Assembly (NCBI GenBank): GCA_947372865.1
Contig: CANBVJ010000020.1
Location: 1 to 47,601 of the forward strand
Source of the DNA: Comamonadaceae bacterium
Lineage (GTDB): Bacteria; Pseudomonadota; Gammaproteobacteria; Burkholderiales; Burkholderiaceae_C
DNA: 47,601 nucleotides
Direction: 5' to 3'
The notes under the pieces are model-generated. The model made no database searches, was not told where the DNA came from, and worked only from the letters and a program-made list of their open reading frames with translations. Below, piece by piece: positions 28,246 through 37,435 of the stretch. The position numbers and the translations under genes were made by a program. Positions within the stretch are counted from its first letter, which is position 1; each line of letters opens with the position of its first letter.

Positions 28246-31113
28246 ATGAGCACGACAAACACTGTCTACACCGCCTACCAAGGCAACACCTTTCTCTTCG
28301 GCGGCAACGCGCCCTATGTCGAAGAGATGTACGAAAACTACCTAACCAACCCCGGCAGCGTGCCCGATACCTGGCGCGACTATTTCGACGCCCTGCAGCA
28401 CGTGCCCGCCACCGACGGCAGCAACGCCAAGGATGTGCCGCACCTGCCCGTGATCAACGCTTTTGCTGAACGCGCCAAGGCCGGTGGTACCAAAGTGGTG
28501 GTCGCCAGCGTAGACGCCGAAATGGGCCGCAAGCGCACCGCCGTGCAGCAGCTCATTGCCGCCTACCGCAACGTGGGCCAGCGCTGGGCCGATCTGGACC
28601 CGCTCAAGCGCACCGAACGTGCCAACATCCCGGACCTCGAGCCCAGCTTCTACGGCTTTACCGACGCCGACCAGGAAACCGTGTTTGACACCAGCAACAC
28701 GTTTTTCGGCAAAAACAGCATGTCGCTGCGCGAGCTGCTCAATGCGCTGCGCGAAACCTATTGCGGCACCTTGGGCGCCGAGTACATGTACACCTCGGAG
28801 CAATCTGAGAAACGCTGGTGGCAGCAAAAGCTCGAAGCCATTCGCAGCAAGCCCAATTTCAGTGCCGACAAAAAGAAAAGCATTCTGGAGCGCCTGACCG
28901 CAGCCGAAGGCCTGGAGCGCTACCTGCACACCAAATACGTGGGTCAAAAGCGCTTTTCGCTCGAAGGCGGCGAGAGCTTTATTGCCGCCATTGAAGAGCT
29001 GATCCAGTCCGCTGGCGCCCAGGGCGTGCAAGAAGTGGTGATCGGCATGGCCCACCGCGGTCGCTTGAACGTGCTGGTCAACACCATGCGCAAGCTGCCG
29101 GCCGACCTGTTTGCCGAGTTTGACCACACCGCCCCCGAAGAACTGCCCGCCGGTGACGTGAAGTACCACCAAGGCTTTAGCTCGGACGTCAGCACCCCTG
29201 GCGGCCCGGTGCACCTGAGTTTGGCTTTTAACCCCTCGCACCTGGAAATCGTCAACCCCGTGGTTGAAGGCTCGGTGCGCGCCCGCATGGACCGCCGCGC
29301 TGACCCCCATGGCAAGCAAGTGCTGCCAGTGCTGGTGCACGGTGACTCGGCCTTTGGCGGCCAGGGCGTCAACCAAGAGACCCTGGCACTGGCGCAAACC
29401 CGTGGTTACTCCACGGGCGGCACGGTGCACATCATCATCAACAACCAGATCGGTTTCACCACCTCGGACCCGCGCGACATGCGCTCGAGCGTGTTTTGCA
29501 CCGACATCGTCAAGATGGTCGAAGCCCCGGTGCTGCACGTCAACGGGGACGACCCCGAAGCCGTGGTCTTGGCCACGCAACTCGCACTCGAATACCGCAT
29601 GACCTTCCGCAAGGACGTGGTGCTGGACATCGTGTGCTTCCGCAAACTCGGCCACAACGAGCAAGACACCCCGGCGCTGACCCAGCCGCTGATGTACAAA
29701 AAAATCGCCGCCCACCCCGGCACGCGCAAGCTCTTTGCCGACAAGCTGGCAACCCAGGGCCTGGGCGCCACGCTGGGTGAGGACATGGCCAAGGCCTACC
29801 GCGCAGCACTCGACGCCGGCAAAAACACCGCCGAGCCCGTGCTGACCAACTTCAAAACCAAGTTCACCGTGGACTGGGCGCCTTTCCTGGGCAAGAAGTG
29901 GACGGATGCCGGTGACACCGCCATTCCCTTAACCGAATGGAAGCGCCTGTCCACCAAGATCACCACCATTCCTGAGTCGGTATCACCCCACCAGTTGGTG
30001 AAAAAGGTCTACGACGACCGCGCGGCCATGGGCCGGGGGGAGATTCCGGTGGACTGGGGCATGGGCGAGCACATGGCCTTTGCATCGCTGGTGGCCAGTG
30101 GCTACCCGGTGCGCCTGTCGGGCGAAGACTCGGGCCGTGGCACCTTTACCCACCGCCACGCCGTGATTCACGACCAAAAGCGCGAAAAGTGGGACACCGG
30201 CACTTATGTGGCGCTGCAAAACGTGTCTGAGAACCAGGCTCCGTTTGTCGTTATTGACTCGATCTTGTCCGAAGAAGCGGTGCTCGGCTTTGAGTACGGC
30301 TACGCCTCCAACGACCCCAACACCATGGTGATCTGGGAAGCGCAGTTCGGCGACTTTGCCAACGGCGCGCAAGTGGTGATCGACCAGTTCATTGCCTCCG
30401 GCGAAGTGAAGTGGGGCCGCGTCAACGGCCTGACGCTCATGCTGCCGCACGGCTACGAAGGCCAGGGCCCCGAGCACAGCTCGGCGCGTCTGGAACGTTT
30501 CATGCAACTGGCCGCCGACACCAACATGCAGATCGTGCAGCCGACCACGGCCAGCCAGATCTTCCATGTGCTGCGTCGCCAGATGGTGCGTGACCTGCGC
30601 AAGCCGCTGATCATCTTTACGCCGAAGTCGCTCTTGCGCAACAAAGACGCCACTTCGCCGGTGTCCGAGTTCACCAAGGGCTGCTTCCAGACGGTGATCC
30701 CTGAGAACAAAACGCTCAAGGCCGACAAGGTCAAACGCGTACTGGTGTGTTCGGGCAAGGTCTATTACGACCTGGTCAAAAAGCGCGAAGAAACCGGTGC
30801 CGACGACGTGGCCATCCTGCGCGTGGAGCAGCTCTATCCCTTCCCGCACAAGGCTTTTGGTGCGGAACTCAAAAAGTACCCCAACGCTACCGAGCTGGTG
30901 TGGACGCAGGACGAGCCGCAAAACCAGGGCGCCTGGTTCTTTGTGCAGCACTACATCCACGAGAACATGCTTGCCGGGCAAAAGCTGGGTTACTCAGGCC
31001 GCGCGGCTTCTGCCTCGCCGGCCGTGGGTTACTCGCACCTGCACCAAGAGCAGCAAAAAGCCCTGGTTGAAGGCGCTTTTGGCAAGCTCAAAGGCTTTGT
31101 CCTGACCAAATAA
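28246..31113 (+). CDS. sucA: 2-oxoglutarate dehydrogenase E1 component
   Basis: A 955-residue thiamine-diphosphate E1 enzyme that decarboxylates 2-oxoglutarate in the TCA cycle (odhA in Burkholderiales). The N-terminal E2-binding region contains FLFGGNAPYVEEMYENYL near residue 18, the ThDP domain contains VVIGMAHRGRLNVLVN near residue 265, and HIIINNQIGFTTSDPRDMRS follows near 396. The C-terminal half has EAQFGDFANGAQVVIDQF near residue 703 and LPHGYEGQGPEHSSARLER. The frame is open to 28117, but ATG 28246 with GGAGG 11 bp before it gives the family start. Heads the odhA-odhB-lpdA operon. Confidence 0.97.
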   Translation: MSTTNTVYTAYQGNTFLFGGNAPYVEEMYENYLTNPGSVPDTWRDYFDALQHVPATDGSNAKDVPHLPVINAFAERAKAGGTKVVVASVDAEMGRKRTAVQQLIAAYRNVGQRWADLDPLKRTERANIPDLEPSFYGFTDADQETVFDTSNTFFGKNSMSLRELLNALRETYCGTLGAEYMYTSEQSEKRWWQQKLEAIRSKPNFSADKKKSILERLTAAEGLERYLHTKYVGQKRFSLEGGESFIAAIEELIQSAGAQGVQEVVIGMAHRGRLNVLVNTMRKLPADLFAEFDHTAPEELPAGDVKYHQGFSSDVSTPGGPVHLSLAFNPSHLEIVNPVVEGSVRARMDRRADPHGKQVLPVLVHGDSAFGGQGVNQETLALAQTRGYSTGGTVHIIINNQIGFTTSDPRDMRSSVFCTDIVKMVEAPVLHVNGDDPEAVVLATQLALEYRMTFRKDVVLDIVCFRKLGHNEQDTPALTQPLMYKKIAAHPGTRKLFADKLATQGLGATLGEDMAKAYRAALDAGKNTAEPVLTNFKTKFTVDWAPFLGKKWTDAGDTAIPLTEWKRLSTKITTIPESVSPHQLVKKVYDDRAAMGRGEIPVDWGMGEHMAFASLVASGYPVRLSGEDSGRGTFTHRHAVIHDQKREKWDTGTYVALQNVSENQAPFVVIDSILSEEAVLGFEYGYASNDPNTMVIWEAQFGDFANGAQVVIDQFIASGEVKWGRVNGLTLMLPHGYEGQGPEHSSARLERFMQLAADTNMQIVQPTTASQIFHVLRRQMVRDLRKPLIIFTPKSLLRNKDATSPVSEFTKGCFQTVIPENKTLKADKVKRVLVCSGKVYYDLVKKREETGADDVAILRVEQLYPFPHKAFGAELKKYPNATELVWTQDEPQNQGAWFFVQHYIHENMLAGQKLGYSGRAASASPAVGYSHLHQEQQKALVEGAFGKLKGFVLTK

Positions 31114-31164
31114 GTCGCGCCCCTTGCGCACCCAAAAAACTGAACACATACCGAAAGAACTGAT

Positions 31165-32409
<1,245 letters not shown>

Positions 32410-32423
32410 TCAGAAAGCCCAAT

Positions 32424-33851
32424 ATGAGCAAAAAATTTGACGTCGTCGTGATCGGCGGCGGCCCTGGCGGCTACATCGCAGCCATCCGCGCGGCCCAACT
32501 CGGTTTCCAGGTCGCCTGTGTGGACGAGTGGAAAAACGCTGCTGGCGGCCCGGCCCTGGGTGGCACTTGCACCAATGTGGGTTGCATTCCGTCCAAAGCG
32601 TTGCTGCAGTCCAGCGAACACTTTGACCACGCCAACCACCATTTCGCCGAGCACGGCATTACGGTTGGCAAGGTGCAAATGGACGTGGGCCAGATGCTGG
32701 TGCGCAAAGACCTGGTGGTCAAGCAAAACAACGACGGCATCCAATACCTGTTCAAGAAGAACAAAGTCACGTTCTTCCACGGACGGGGCACGTTTGTGGG
32801 TTCTACCGACGCCGGTCACACGTTGCAGGTCACGGGCGCAGCCGAAGAAACGCTGACCGCCAAGCACGTGATCGTGGCCACTGGCTCGAATGCGCGCGCC
32901 TTGCCCGGCACGCCGTTTGACGAGGTCAACGTGCTGTCCAACGACGGCGCGCTGCGCGTGGGCGCGGTGCCCAAGAAGCTGGCGCTGATTGGCTCGGGCG
33001 TGATTGGTCTCGAAATGGGCTCGGTCTGGCGCCGGCTGGGTGCGGACGTCACCATTTTGGAAGGTCTGCCTACTTTCCTAGGCGCGGTAGACCAGCAAAT
33101 CGCCAAAGAAGCCAAAAAAGCCTTTGACAAGCAGGGCCTGAAAATCGAGCTCGGCGTGCAAGTGGGCGACATCAAGATCGGCAAAAAAGGCGTGTCTGTG
33201 GCCTATACCAACGCCAAGGGCGAAGCCCTGGTGCTTGACGCCGACAAGCTCATTGTCAGCATCGGCCGCGTGCCCAACACCAACGGCCTGAACGCCGCTG
33301 CCGTGGGCCTGGCCCTGGACGAGCGCGGCGCGATTGTGGTGGACGCAGATTGCAAAACCAACGTGCCCGGCATCTGGGCGGTGGGCGACGTGGTGCGCGG
33401 CCCTATGCTGGCGCACAAAGCTGAAGAAGAGGGCGTAGCCGTGGCCGAGCGCATTGCCGGCCAGCACGGGCACGTGAACTTCAACACGGTGCCTTGGGTG
33501 ATTTACACCAGCCCCGAAATCGCCTGGGTGGGCCGCACTGAGCAGCAACTCAAGGCCGATGGCGTGGCTTTCAAGGCCGGCACCTTCCCGTTCCTGGCCA
33601 ACGGGCGCGCCCGCGCGCTGGGTGACACCACTGGCATGGTCAAAGTCTTGGCCGACGCTACGACCGATGAGATCTTGGGCGTACACATCGTCGGCCCCCA
33701 GGCCAGCGAGCTGATCGCCGAGGCGGTGGTGGCCATGGAATTCCGCGCAAGCGCGGAAGACATTGCCCGCATCTGCCACGCACATCCTTCGCTGTCCGAG
33801 GTGACCAAGGAAGCCGCTTTGGCGGTGGACAAGCGCGCGCTTAACTTCTAA
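32424..33851 (+). CDS. lpdA: Dihydrolipoyl dehydrogenase (E3)
   Basis: A 475-residue flavoprotein disulfide reductase that reoxidises E2-bound dihydrolipoamide with NAD+. The FAD motif [20 protein letters not shown] starts near residue 8. The redox-active disulfide is in [16 protein letters not shown] near residues 49-54, the NAD site in [20 protein letters not shown] near 190, and the C-terminal His-Glu pair in [14 protein letters not shown] near 452. No fused lipoyl domain is present. It closes the 2-oxoglutarate dehydrogenase operon and may also serve other dehydrogenase complexes. Confidence 0.97.
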   Translation: MSKKFDVVVIGGGPGGYIAAIRAAQLGFQVACVDEWKNAAGGPALGGTCTNVGCIPSKALLQSSEHFDHANHHFAEHGITVGKVQMDVGQMLVRKDLVVKQNNDGIQYLFKKNKVTFFHGRGTFVGSTDAGHTLQVTGAAEETLTAKHVIVATGSNARALPGTPFDEVNVLSNDGALRVGAVPKKLALIGSGVIGLEMGSVWRRLGADVTILEGLPTFLGAVDQQIAKEAKKAFDKQGLKIELGVQVGDIKIGKKGVSVAYTNAKGEALVLDADKLIVSIGRVPNTNGLNAAAVGLALDERGAIVVDADCKTNVPGIWAVGDVVRGPMLAHKAEEEGVAVAERIAGQHGHVNFNTVPWVIYTSPEIAWVGRTEQQLKADGVAFKAGTFPFLANGRARALGDTTGMVKVLADATTDEILGVHIVGPQASELIAEAVVAMEFRASAEDIARICHAHPSLSEVTKEAALAVDKRALNF

Positions 33852-33908
33852 GTCGGCTTCCGCCTTGTTTCAGGCCGGGCCACTGATGCGCGTGATGCGC
33901 CTGGCGCC

Positions 33909-34678
33909 ATGTGCCTGATTGCCTGGAACTGGCAGCCCGGCGGTGAATTGCCGCTGCTGGTGCTGGCCAACCGCGACGAGTTTTATGCACGCCCGGCGCT
34001 GGCGCTGCACGCCTGGCCTTGCGGTCAGGTAGTTGCGGGCAAAGACACGCAAGCCGGCGGCACCTGGCTGGGGTTGGGGCGCCAGGCTGGCCTCTACCGC
34101 TTTGCTGCCATCACCAACTTCCGCGAACCCGCCACTGCCCGCAACGACGCGCCCACGCGCGGCACGCTGGCGCCCGATTTTTTTTGCAGTCCGACAGCAG
34201 CGCGGCCCACTTCTTGGAGCGCTTGCAGGCCCGCGCTGGCGCCTACAACCCCTTTAACCTTTTGTTGTTTGACGGTGCAGCGCTGCTGGGCTTTGAGAGC
34301 CACAGTGGCCGCACCCTGGCGCTGGCGCCCGGCATTGGCGCGGTGTCCAACGCAGGGTTTAACACGCCTTGGCCCAAGCTGCGGCGGCTCACCCAGGCCT
34401 TGCATGCGCACACCAGCGCGCCCAATCCCAACCCAGAGCCCGACCCCGAGCAACTGTTGGCCTTGCTGGAGCACCGCGCACCGGCTCCCGACGCCAAACT
34501 GCCCGCTACCGGCATTCCGCTGGCGTTAGAGCGCGCGCTGTCGCCGGTATTTATCCAAACGCCCGACTACGGAACCCGCGCCAGCAGCGTGGTGCTGGTG
34601 CGCGCGCAGGGCGCCGAGATACTGGAAAAAACCTTTGACGCCCAAGGTGCCACCGGCCAGCGCCGCCTCGAGATTTAA
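33909..34678 (+). pseudogene. NRDE/TANGO2-family protein, reading frame shifted at a T8 run
   Basis: The gene starts MCLIAWNWQPGGELPLLVLA with the NRDE motif of the family (ANRDEFYARPA) and GTWLGLGRQAGLYRFAAITN. At the T run 34178-34185 the homologous reading moves from this frame to the -1 frame and continues LQSDSSAAHFLERLQ, LLLFDGAALLGFESHSG, ending with YGTRASSVVLVRAQ. Joined, the product is about 256 residues, the usual length. The upstream frame alone runs on to 34529 with unrelated sequence. Causes could be a homopolymer sequencing error, a real indel, or -1 slippage on T TTT TTT. TANGO2 relatives are linked to heme and lipid handling; function here is unknown. Confidence 0.8.
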
Positions 34679-34711
34679 AACGCCGGGACAGGGCGGGGTC
34701 GCAATACCCAC

Positions 34712-35485
34712 TCAGTACCAATATTCCAGGTGCGGAAACGGGTTGCGCTCGGTGTGTTTGCGGTAATTAAAGTGCACCACAAAAGAAATGCGCCGATCGT
34801 CCTTCTTCTTTATTTTGAAGGGAATCACCACGTGCGGCATAAAGCTGTCAAACAGAACCATATTGCCCACTTTGTAGGGCACCTTCTCGCGCAGTTTGTT
34901 GGACCGGGCTGAAAAACCGTCGCGCTTATAAAAGCCTTCTAGCTCGTCGGCGAGCACCCTCTGGCGCCAGATATCGAGGTCGCCGCCCCGGTCTTTGGTG
35001 TGCTGCGCGGTGCGTTTGACAGACACCACGCAAGAATATGCCCGGGTCTTTTGCTCAAAAATACTGGCCGGGTATTGCAGCAGCCCCTCTGTATCGGTGT
35101 GGATGTTGTACAAATTCCAGCTCTGCAACTGCAGGTTAAACCCGCCAATCTGAAAATACTTCTTGTCGCGCGGCACCACCGGCAGGGCATCGGCTTGCAG
35201 GCCCGAGTGGGTCAATATCAGGCTTCCAGCGTCGGCAATGATGCCGAGTGCCTCAGGAAACTCCTTGCACAGGTATTTGTTGTGCTTTTCGGCAAAGTGG
35301 TAATAACTCTCGTTAAGCCCCGCTTCAATCATTCCGTAATAAGCCGCCATTTGCCCGTAGGCCGGTTCTACATCGGCACCAAATAAGTCCAGGTTGCTGA
35401 GGATTTTCTTTTCCCAGCGCTGGCATACCTCTTCGCTCAGGTAGTTTTCCTGAAGGATGTAGTCATTGGTAAACAGCTTTTTCAA
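34712..35485 (-). CDS. 2OG-Fe(II) oxygenase-like protein
   Basis: A 257-residue protein with no close family I can name. The C-terminal half carries the facial-triad pattern of 2-oxoglutarate/Fe(II) oxygenases: His129-x-Asp131 in LYNIHTDTEG, the distal His218 in LFDSFMPHVVIPF, and Arg231/232 in DDRRISFVVHFNYR as the likely 2OG-carboxylate ligand, with RGGDLDIWRQR between. The N-terminal half (about 1-100) is helical with an aromatic patch GQMAAYYGMIEAG. The start is TTG at 35485 with GGGAG upstream. GC is visibly lower (about 50% at its 3' end) than in lpdA or zapE. Divergent from the SET gene, which hints at shared regulation. Hydroxylation of a protein or peptide is a guess. Confidence 0.65.
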   Translation of the reverse strand: MKKLFTNDYILQENYLSEEVCQRWEKKILSNLDLFGADVEPAYGQMAAYYGMIEAGLNESYYHFAEKHNKYLCKEFPEALGIIADAGSLILTHSGLQADALPVVPRDKKYFQIGGFNLQLQSWNLYNIHTDTEGLLQYPASIFEQKTRAYSCVVSVKRTAQHTKDRGGDLDIWRQRVLADELEGFYKRDGFSARSNKLREKVPYKVGNMVLFDSFMPHVVIPFKIKKKDDRRISFVVHFNYRKHTERNPFPHLEYWY

Positions 35486-35611
35486 TCACACTCTCCCACA
35501 AAATCCACTGTGCCACGCGGCGCCGAACCGCAGGTCGGGGCTCGGTGTACTATTCTCGCGCGGCCCCGGTGGGCGGCGTTTTGATCCCAACACCTCTTTA
35601 TCGCACACTCC

Positions 35612-36034
35612 ATGTCCCTATCCAAGAAAAAACTCTTCGAACACCTGAGCCAAGAGGTCTATTGCCACTTGGGGGTGTCGCCGGTGCACGGTATTGGTGT
35701 TTTTGCCATGCGCTCCATTCCCAAGGGCGTCAACCCCATGCGCGCGCGCCTGAAGTTTGACGAAATAGCCTACACCCACAAGGAGATCAAAGCCCTGCCG
35801 CGCAGCGTGCGCAAGGAAATCGAGATGTTTTGCTATTACGACGACGACCACGTCTTCGTGCCTAGCATCGGGCTGAACTCAATGAATATGGCCGTCTACC
35901 TGAACCATTCCAAAACGCCCAACGTCGTTTACAAGAAAAACGGCCAGCTCATCACCCTGCGCGCCATCAAAAACGGTGAAGAGCTGATGATGGACTACGA
36001 CATCAATTTCGGCGCCGTCCACACCTTCGATTAA
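35612..36034 (+). CDS. Stand-alone mini SET-domain protein (putative lysine methyltransferase)
   Basis: A 140-residue protein consisting of little more than a SET domain. Its three signatures are present: VHGIGVFAMRSIPKG (25-39), YLNHSKTPNVVYKKNG (96-111) with the NHS-x-x-PN pseudoknot element, and NGEELMMDYD (121-130) with Tyr129 as the probable catalytic tyrosine. The cysteine-rich post-SET motif is absent. SET proteins methylate protein lysines using SAM; bacterial examples are uncommon, and their targets include DNA-binding and ribosomal proteins. The ribosome binding site is weak. Its stop is 13 bp from the stop of the Ate1-like gene (convergent), and it is divergent from the oxygenase-like gene. 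Confidence 0.8.
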   Translation: MSLSKKKLFEHLSQEVYCHLGVSPVHGIGVFAMRSIPKGVNPMRARLKFDEIAYTHKEIKALPRSVRKEIEMFCYYDDDHVFVPSIGLNSMNMAVYLNHSKTPNVVYKKNGQLITLRAIKNGEELMMDYDINFGAVHTFD

Positions 36035-36047
36035 AGGCGCCCGCGCC

Positions 36048-36944
36048 TCAGTCCGCTGCGGTGCGGTAAATCTGGTTCCATTCCGAGGGTTTGAAATCGG
36101 TGTGCAGGGGCGAGGTGGGGTCCAGCGCCAGCGGGTGCTCGGGGTCGGTCATCGCCAGGCCGTAGATGGGCTCGAAATCGGTCACAAACAGCGATTTGTA
36201 GCCGTAGTCGCCCACAGGGCCCAGGTTGTAGTACTTGTAGCCGTGCTTGGCCGTCCAGCGCGCGGCCAAGAGGCAGGCGTAAATGCCGGGCGAGCGGTTT
36301 TTGTAGTCGGTGTTCCACTGGCAAAAGCTGCCATACACCTGGTCGCGCTCGGGCAGGATGATGGACACATCGGTCAGCACCAGGTCGCCATTGTCGGCGT
36401 GCACCTGCAGCACCAGCACATCAAGGTGGCGCACGTAGTCCACAAAACCCTCCACTTCCTTTCCGTGGATCTCGTAAGCGTCAAAGTGCTCGCTGCCCAG
36501 CGCAAAAATCATGTCTGCGGTCACGTCTTTGCCGGCAATCAGCTGCTCGGTCACCGTAAAGCGCTTGTTGAGTTTGTCCAGCTCATTGAACTTGCGCGCG
36601 CGCCGCTCGTCTTGCCAAAACGCCTCCGAGCCCGCGTGCACCAGCCCGTATTTGTCATTGATCGGCACGCCGTAATTGCCCTCGGGCGGCAGCGCGTAGA
36701 CGATGAAGGGTTTGCGCGCGGTGGCCAGCATTTCGGGCGTCACGTCGATGTAGGGGCACAGTGCGTCCCAGCGGCTGGTGTAGTACTGGGTTTCTTCGTG
36801 AAAGCTTTCTACGCACAGATTGTCCGGCGTCCAGCTTTGGTAATGCAAGGTTTGCGCCGGTGCTTCGTCCGAGGTGTGCGCCCAGCCCGCGCTATGGTGC
36901 GCGCTCGCGTCGGCGTCTTGGGGTTGAAAGTCGCTGCTGTTCAT
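36048..36944 (-). CDS. Arginyl-tRNA-protein-transferase-like (GNAT-fold) protein
   Basis: A 298-residue protein. The segment around residues 185-243 resembles the C-terminal catalytic domain of Ate1/Bpt aminoacyl-tRNA-protein transferases: a strand before FCQWNTDYKNRSPGIYACLL, then AARWTAKHGYKYYNLGP and DYGYKSLFV, parallel to their SPGvY...Ar..G..Y.YLGY...K pattern. The N-terminal cysteine-rich ATE_N domain is missing; instead the first about 35 residues are low-complexity. A general GNAT or FemAB-like transferase is the alternative. It starts inside the stop codon of the upstream cysteine-cluster gene (ATGA), so the two are coupled and probably act together. The substrate is unknown. Confidence 0.6.
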   Translation of the reverse strand: MNSSDFQPQDADASAHHSAGWAHTSDEAPAQTLHYQSWTPDNLCVESFHEETQYYTSRWDALCPYIDVTPEMLATARKPFIVYALPPEGNYGVPINDKYGLVHAGSEAFWQDERRARKFNELDKLNKRFTVTEQLIAGKDVTADMIFALGSEHFDAYEIHGKEVEGFVDYVRHLDVLVLQVHADNGDLVLTDVSIILPERDQVYGSFCQWNTDYKNRSPGIYACLLAARWTAKHGYKYYNLGPVGDYGYKSLFVTDFEPIYGLAMTDPEHPLALDPTSPLHTDFKPSEWNQIYRTAAD

Positions 36945-37435
36945 GCGCGGTCCTTCTTGGCATCCTCAGCGCGCACGAGTGGCGCCAGGTCAAAGTAGTA
37001 GGAGTCAATGCGGTAGTTCGCGCGCAAGAAGAAGGGGTCTGTCGCGGCCAAGGCGTCCAGGCCGTCGCTCATGTGTTTGAGGTGGTTTGACGCCTCGCTG
37101 GCCGGATCGTGCAACTGGCTTTGGTAGGCGGGCATCAAAGGGCAGTCAGTGTCAAAGAAAAACGCTTTGGTCTTGGGATTGAAAGCCAGCGGATACAGTT
37201 TGCAGCTAAACGGCTTGGCGTCCCCCAGCGTGCAGCCGATGTCGCCCAAGTGTTCGCAACTGTTTTCTATGCACACGCTACCCAAGCCTTTTTTCTCTTG
37301 CTTGGTCAGCGTAACTTCCAGCGGCGGAAATCCGGGGTCCACATGGCAGCAGCGCTGGCACTGCGCGCAATGGTCAAACAGCATGGTTTGCTCCGGTGCG
37401 TGCGTAGCATTTTTGTGCACTGCAATAGTCGTCAT
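36941..37435 (-). CDS. YkgJ-family cysteine-cluster protein
   Basis: A 164-residue protein with nine cysteines. The N-terminal C23-x2-C26-x2-C29-C30 motif (HCAQCQRCCHVDPGFPPLEV) followed by Cys55, 60, 68, 78 and 98 (ENSCEHLGDIGC, PFSCKLYPL, DTDCPLMP) matches the YkgJ/UPF0153 zinc- or iron-sulfur-binding family. The section SCKLYPLAFNPKTKAFFF is the usual family strand. The C-terminal about 60 residues are specific to this protein. First gene of a two-gene minus-strand operon with the Ate1-like gene (4-bp overlap). Metal type and function are not determined by the sequence. Confidence 0.8.
   Translation of the reverse strand: MTTIAVHKNATHAPEQTMLFDHCAQCQRCCHVDPGFPPLEVTLTKQEKKGLGSVCIENSCEHLGDIGCTLGDAKPFSCKLYPLAFNPKTKAFFFDTDCPLMPAYQSQLHDPASEASNHLKHMSDGLDALAATDPFFLRANYRIDSYYFDLAPLVRAEDAKKDRA

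Noticed and set aside
28342..29715. 457-codon open frame antisense to odhA
   Set aside because: Mirror frame of a strongly conserved gene, with no ribosome site or domain.
34019..34678. Separate gene overlapping the NRDE gene
   Set aside because: Its first about 55 residues are out-of-frame sequence; from 34184 on it is simply the C-terminal part of the NRDE/TANGO2 protein after the frame change.
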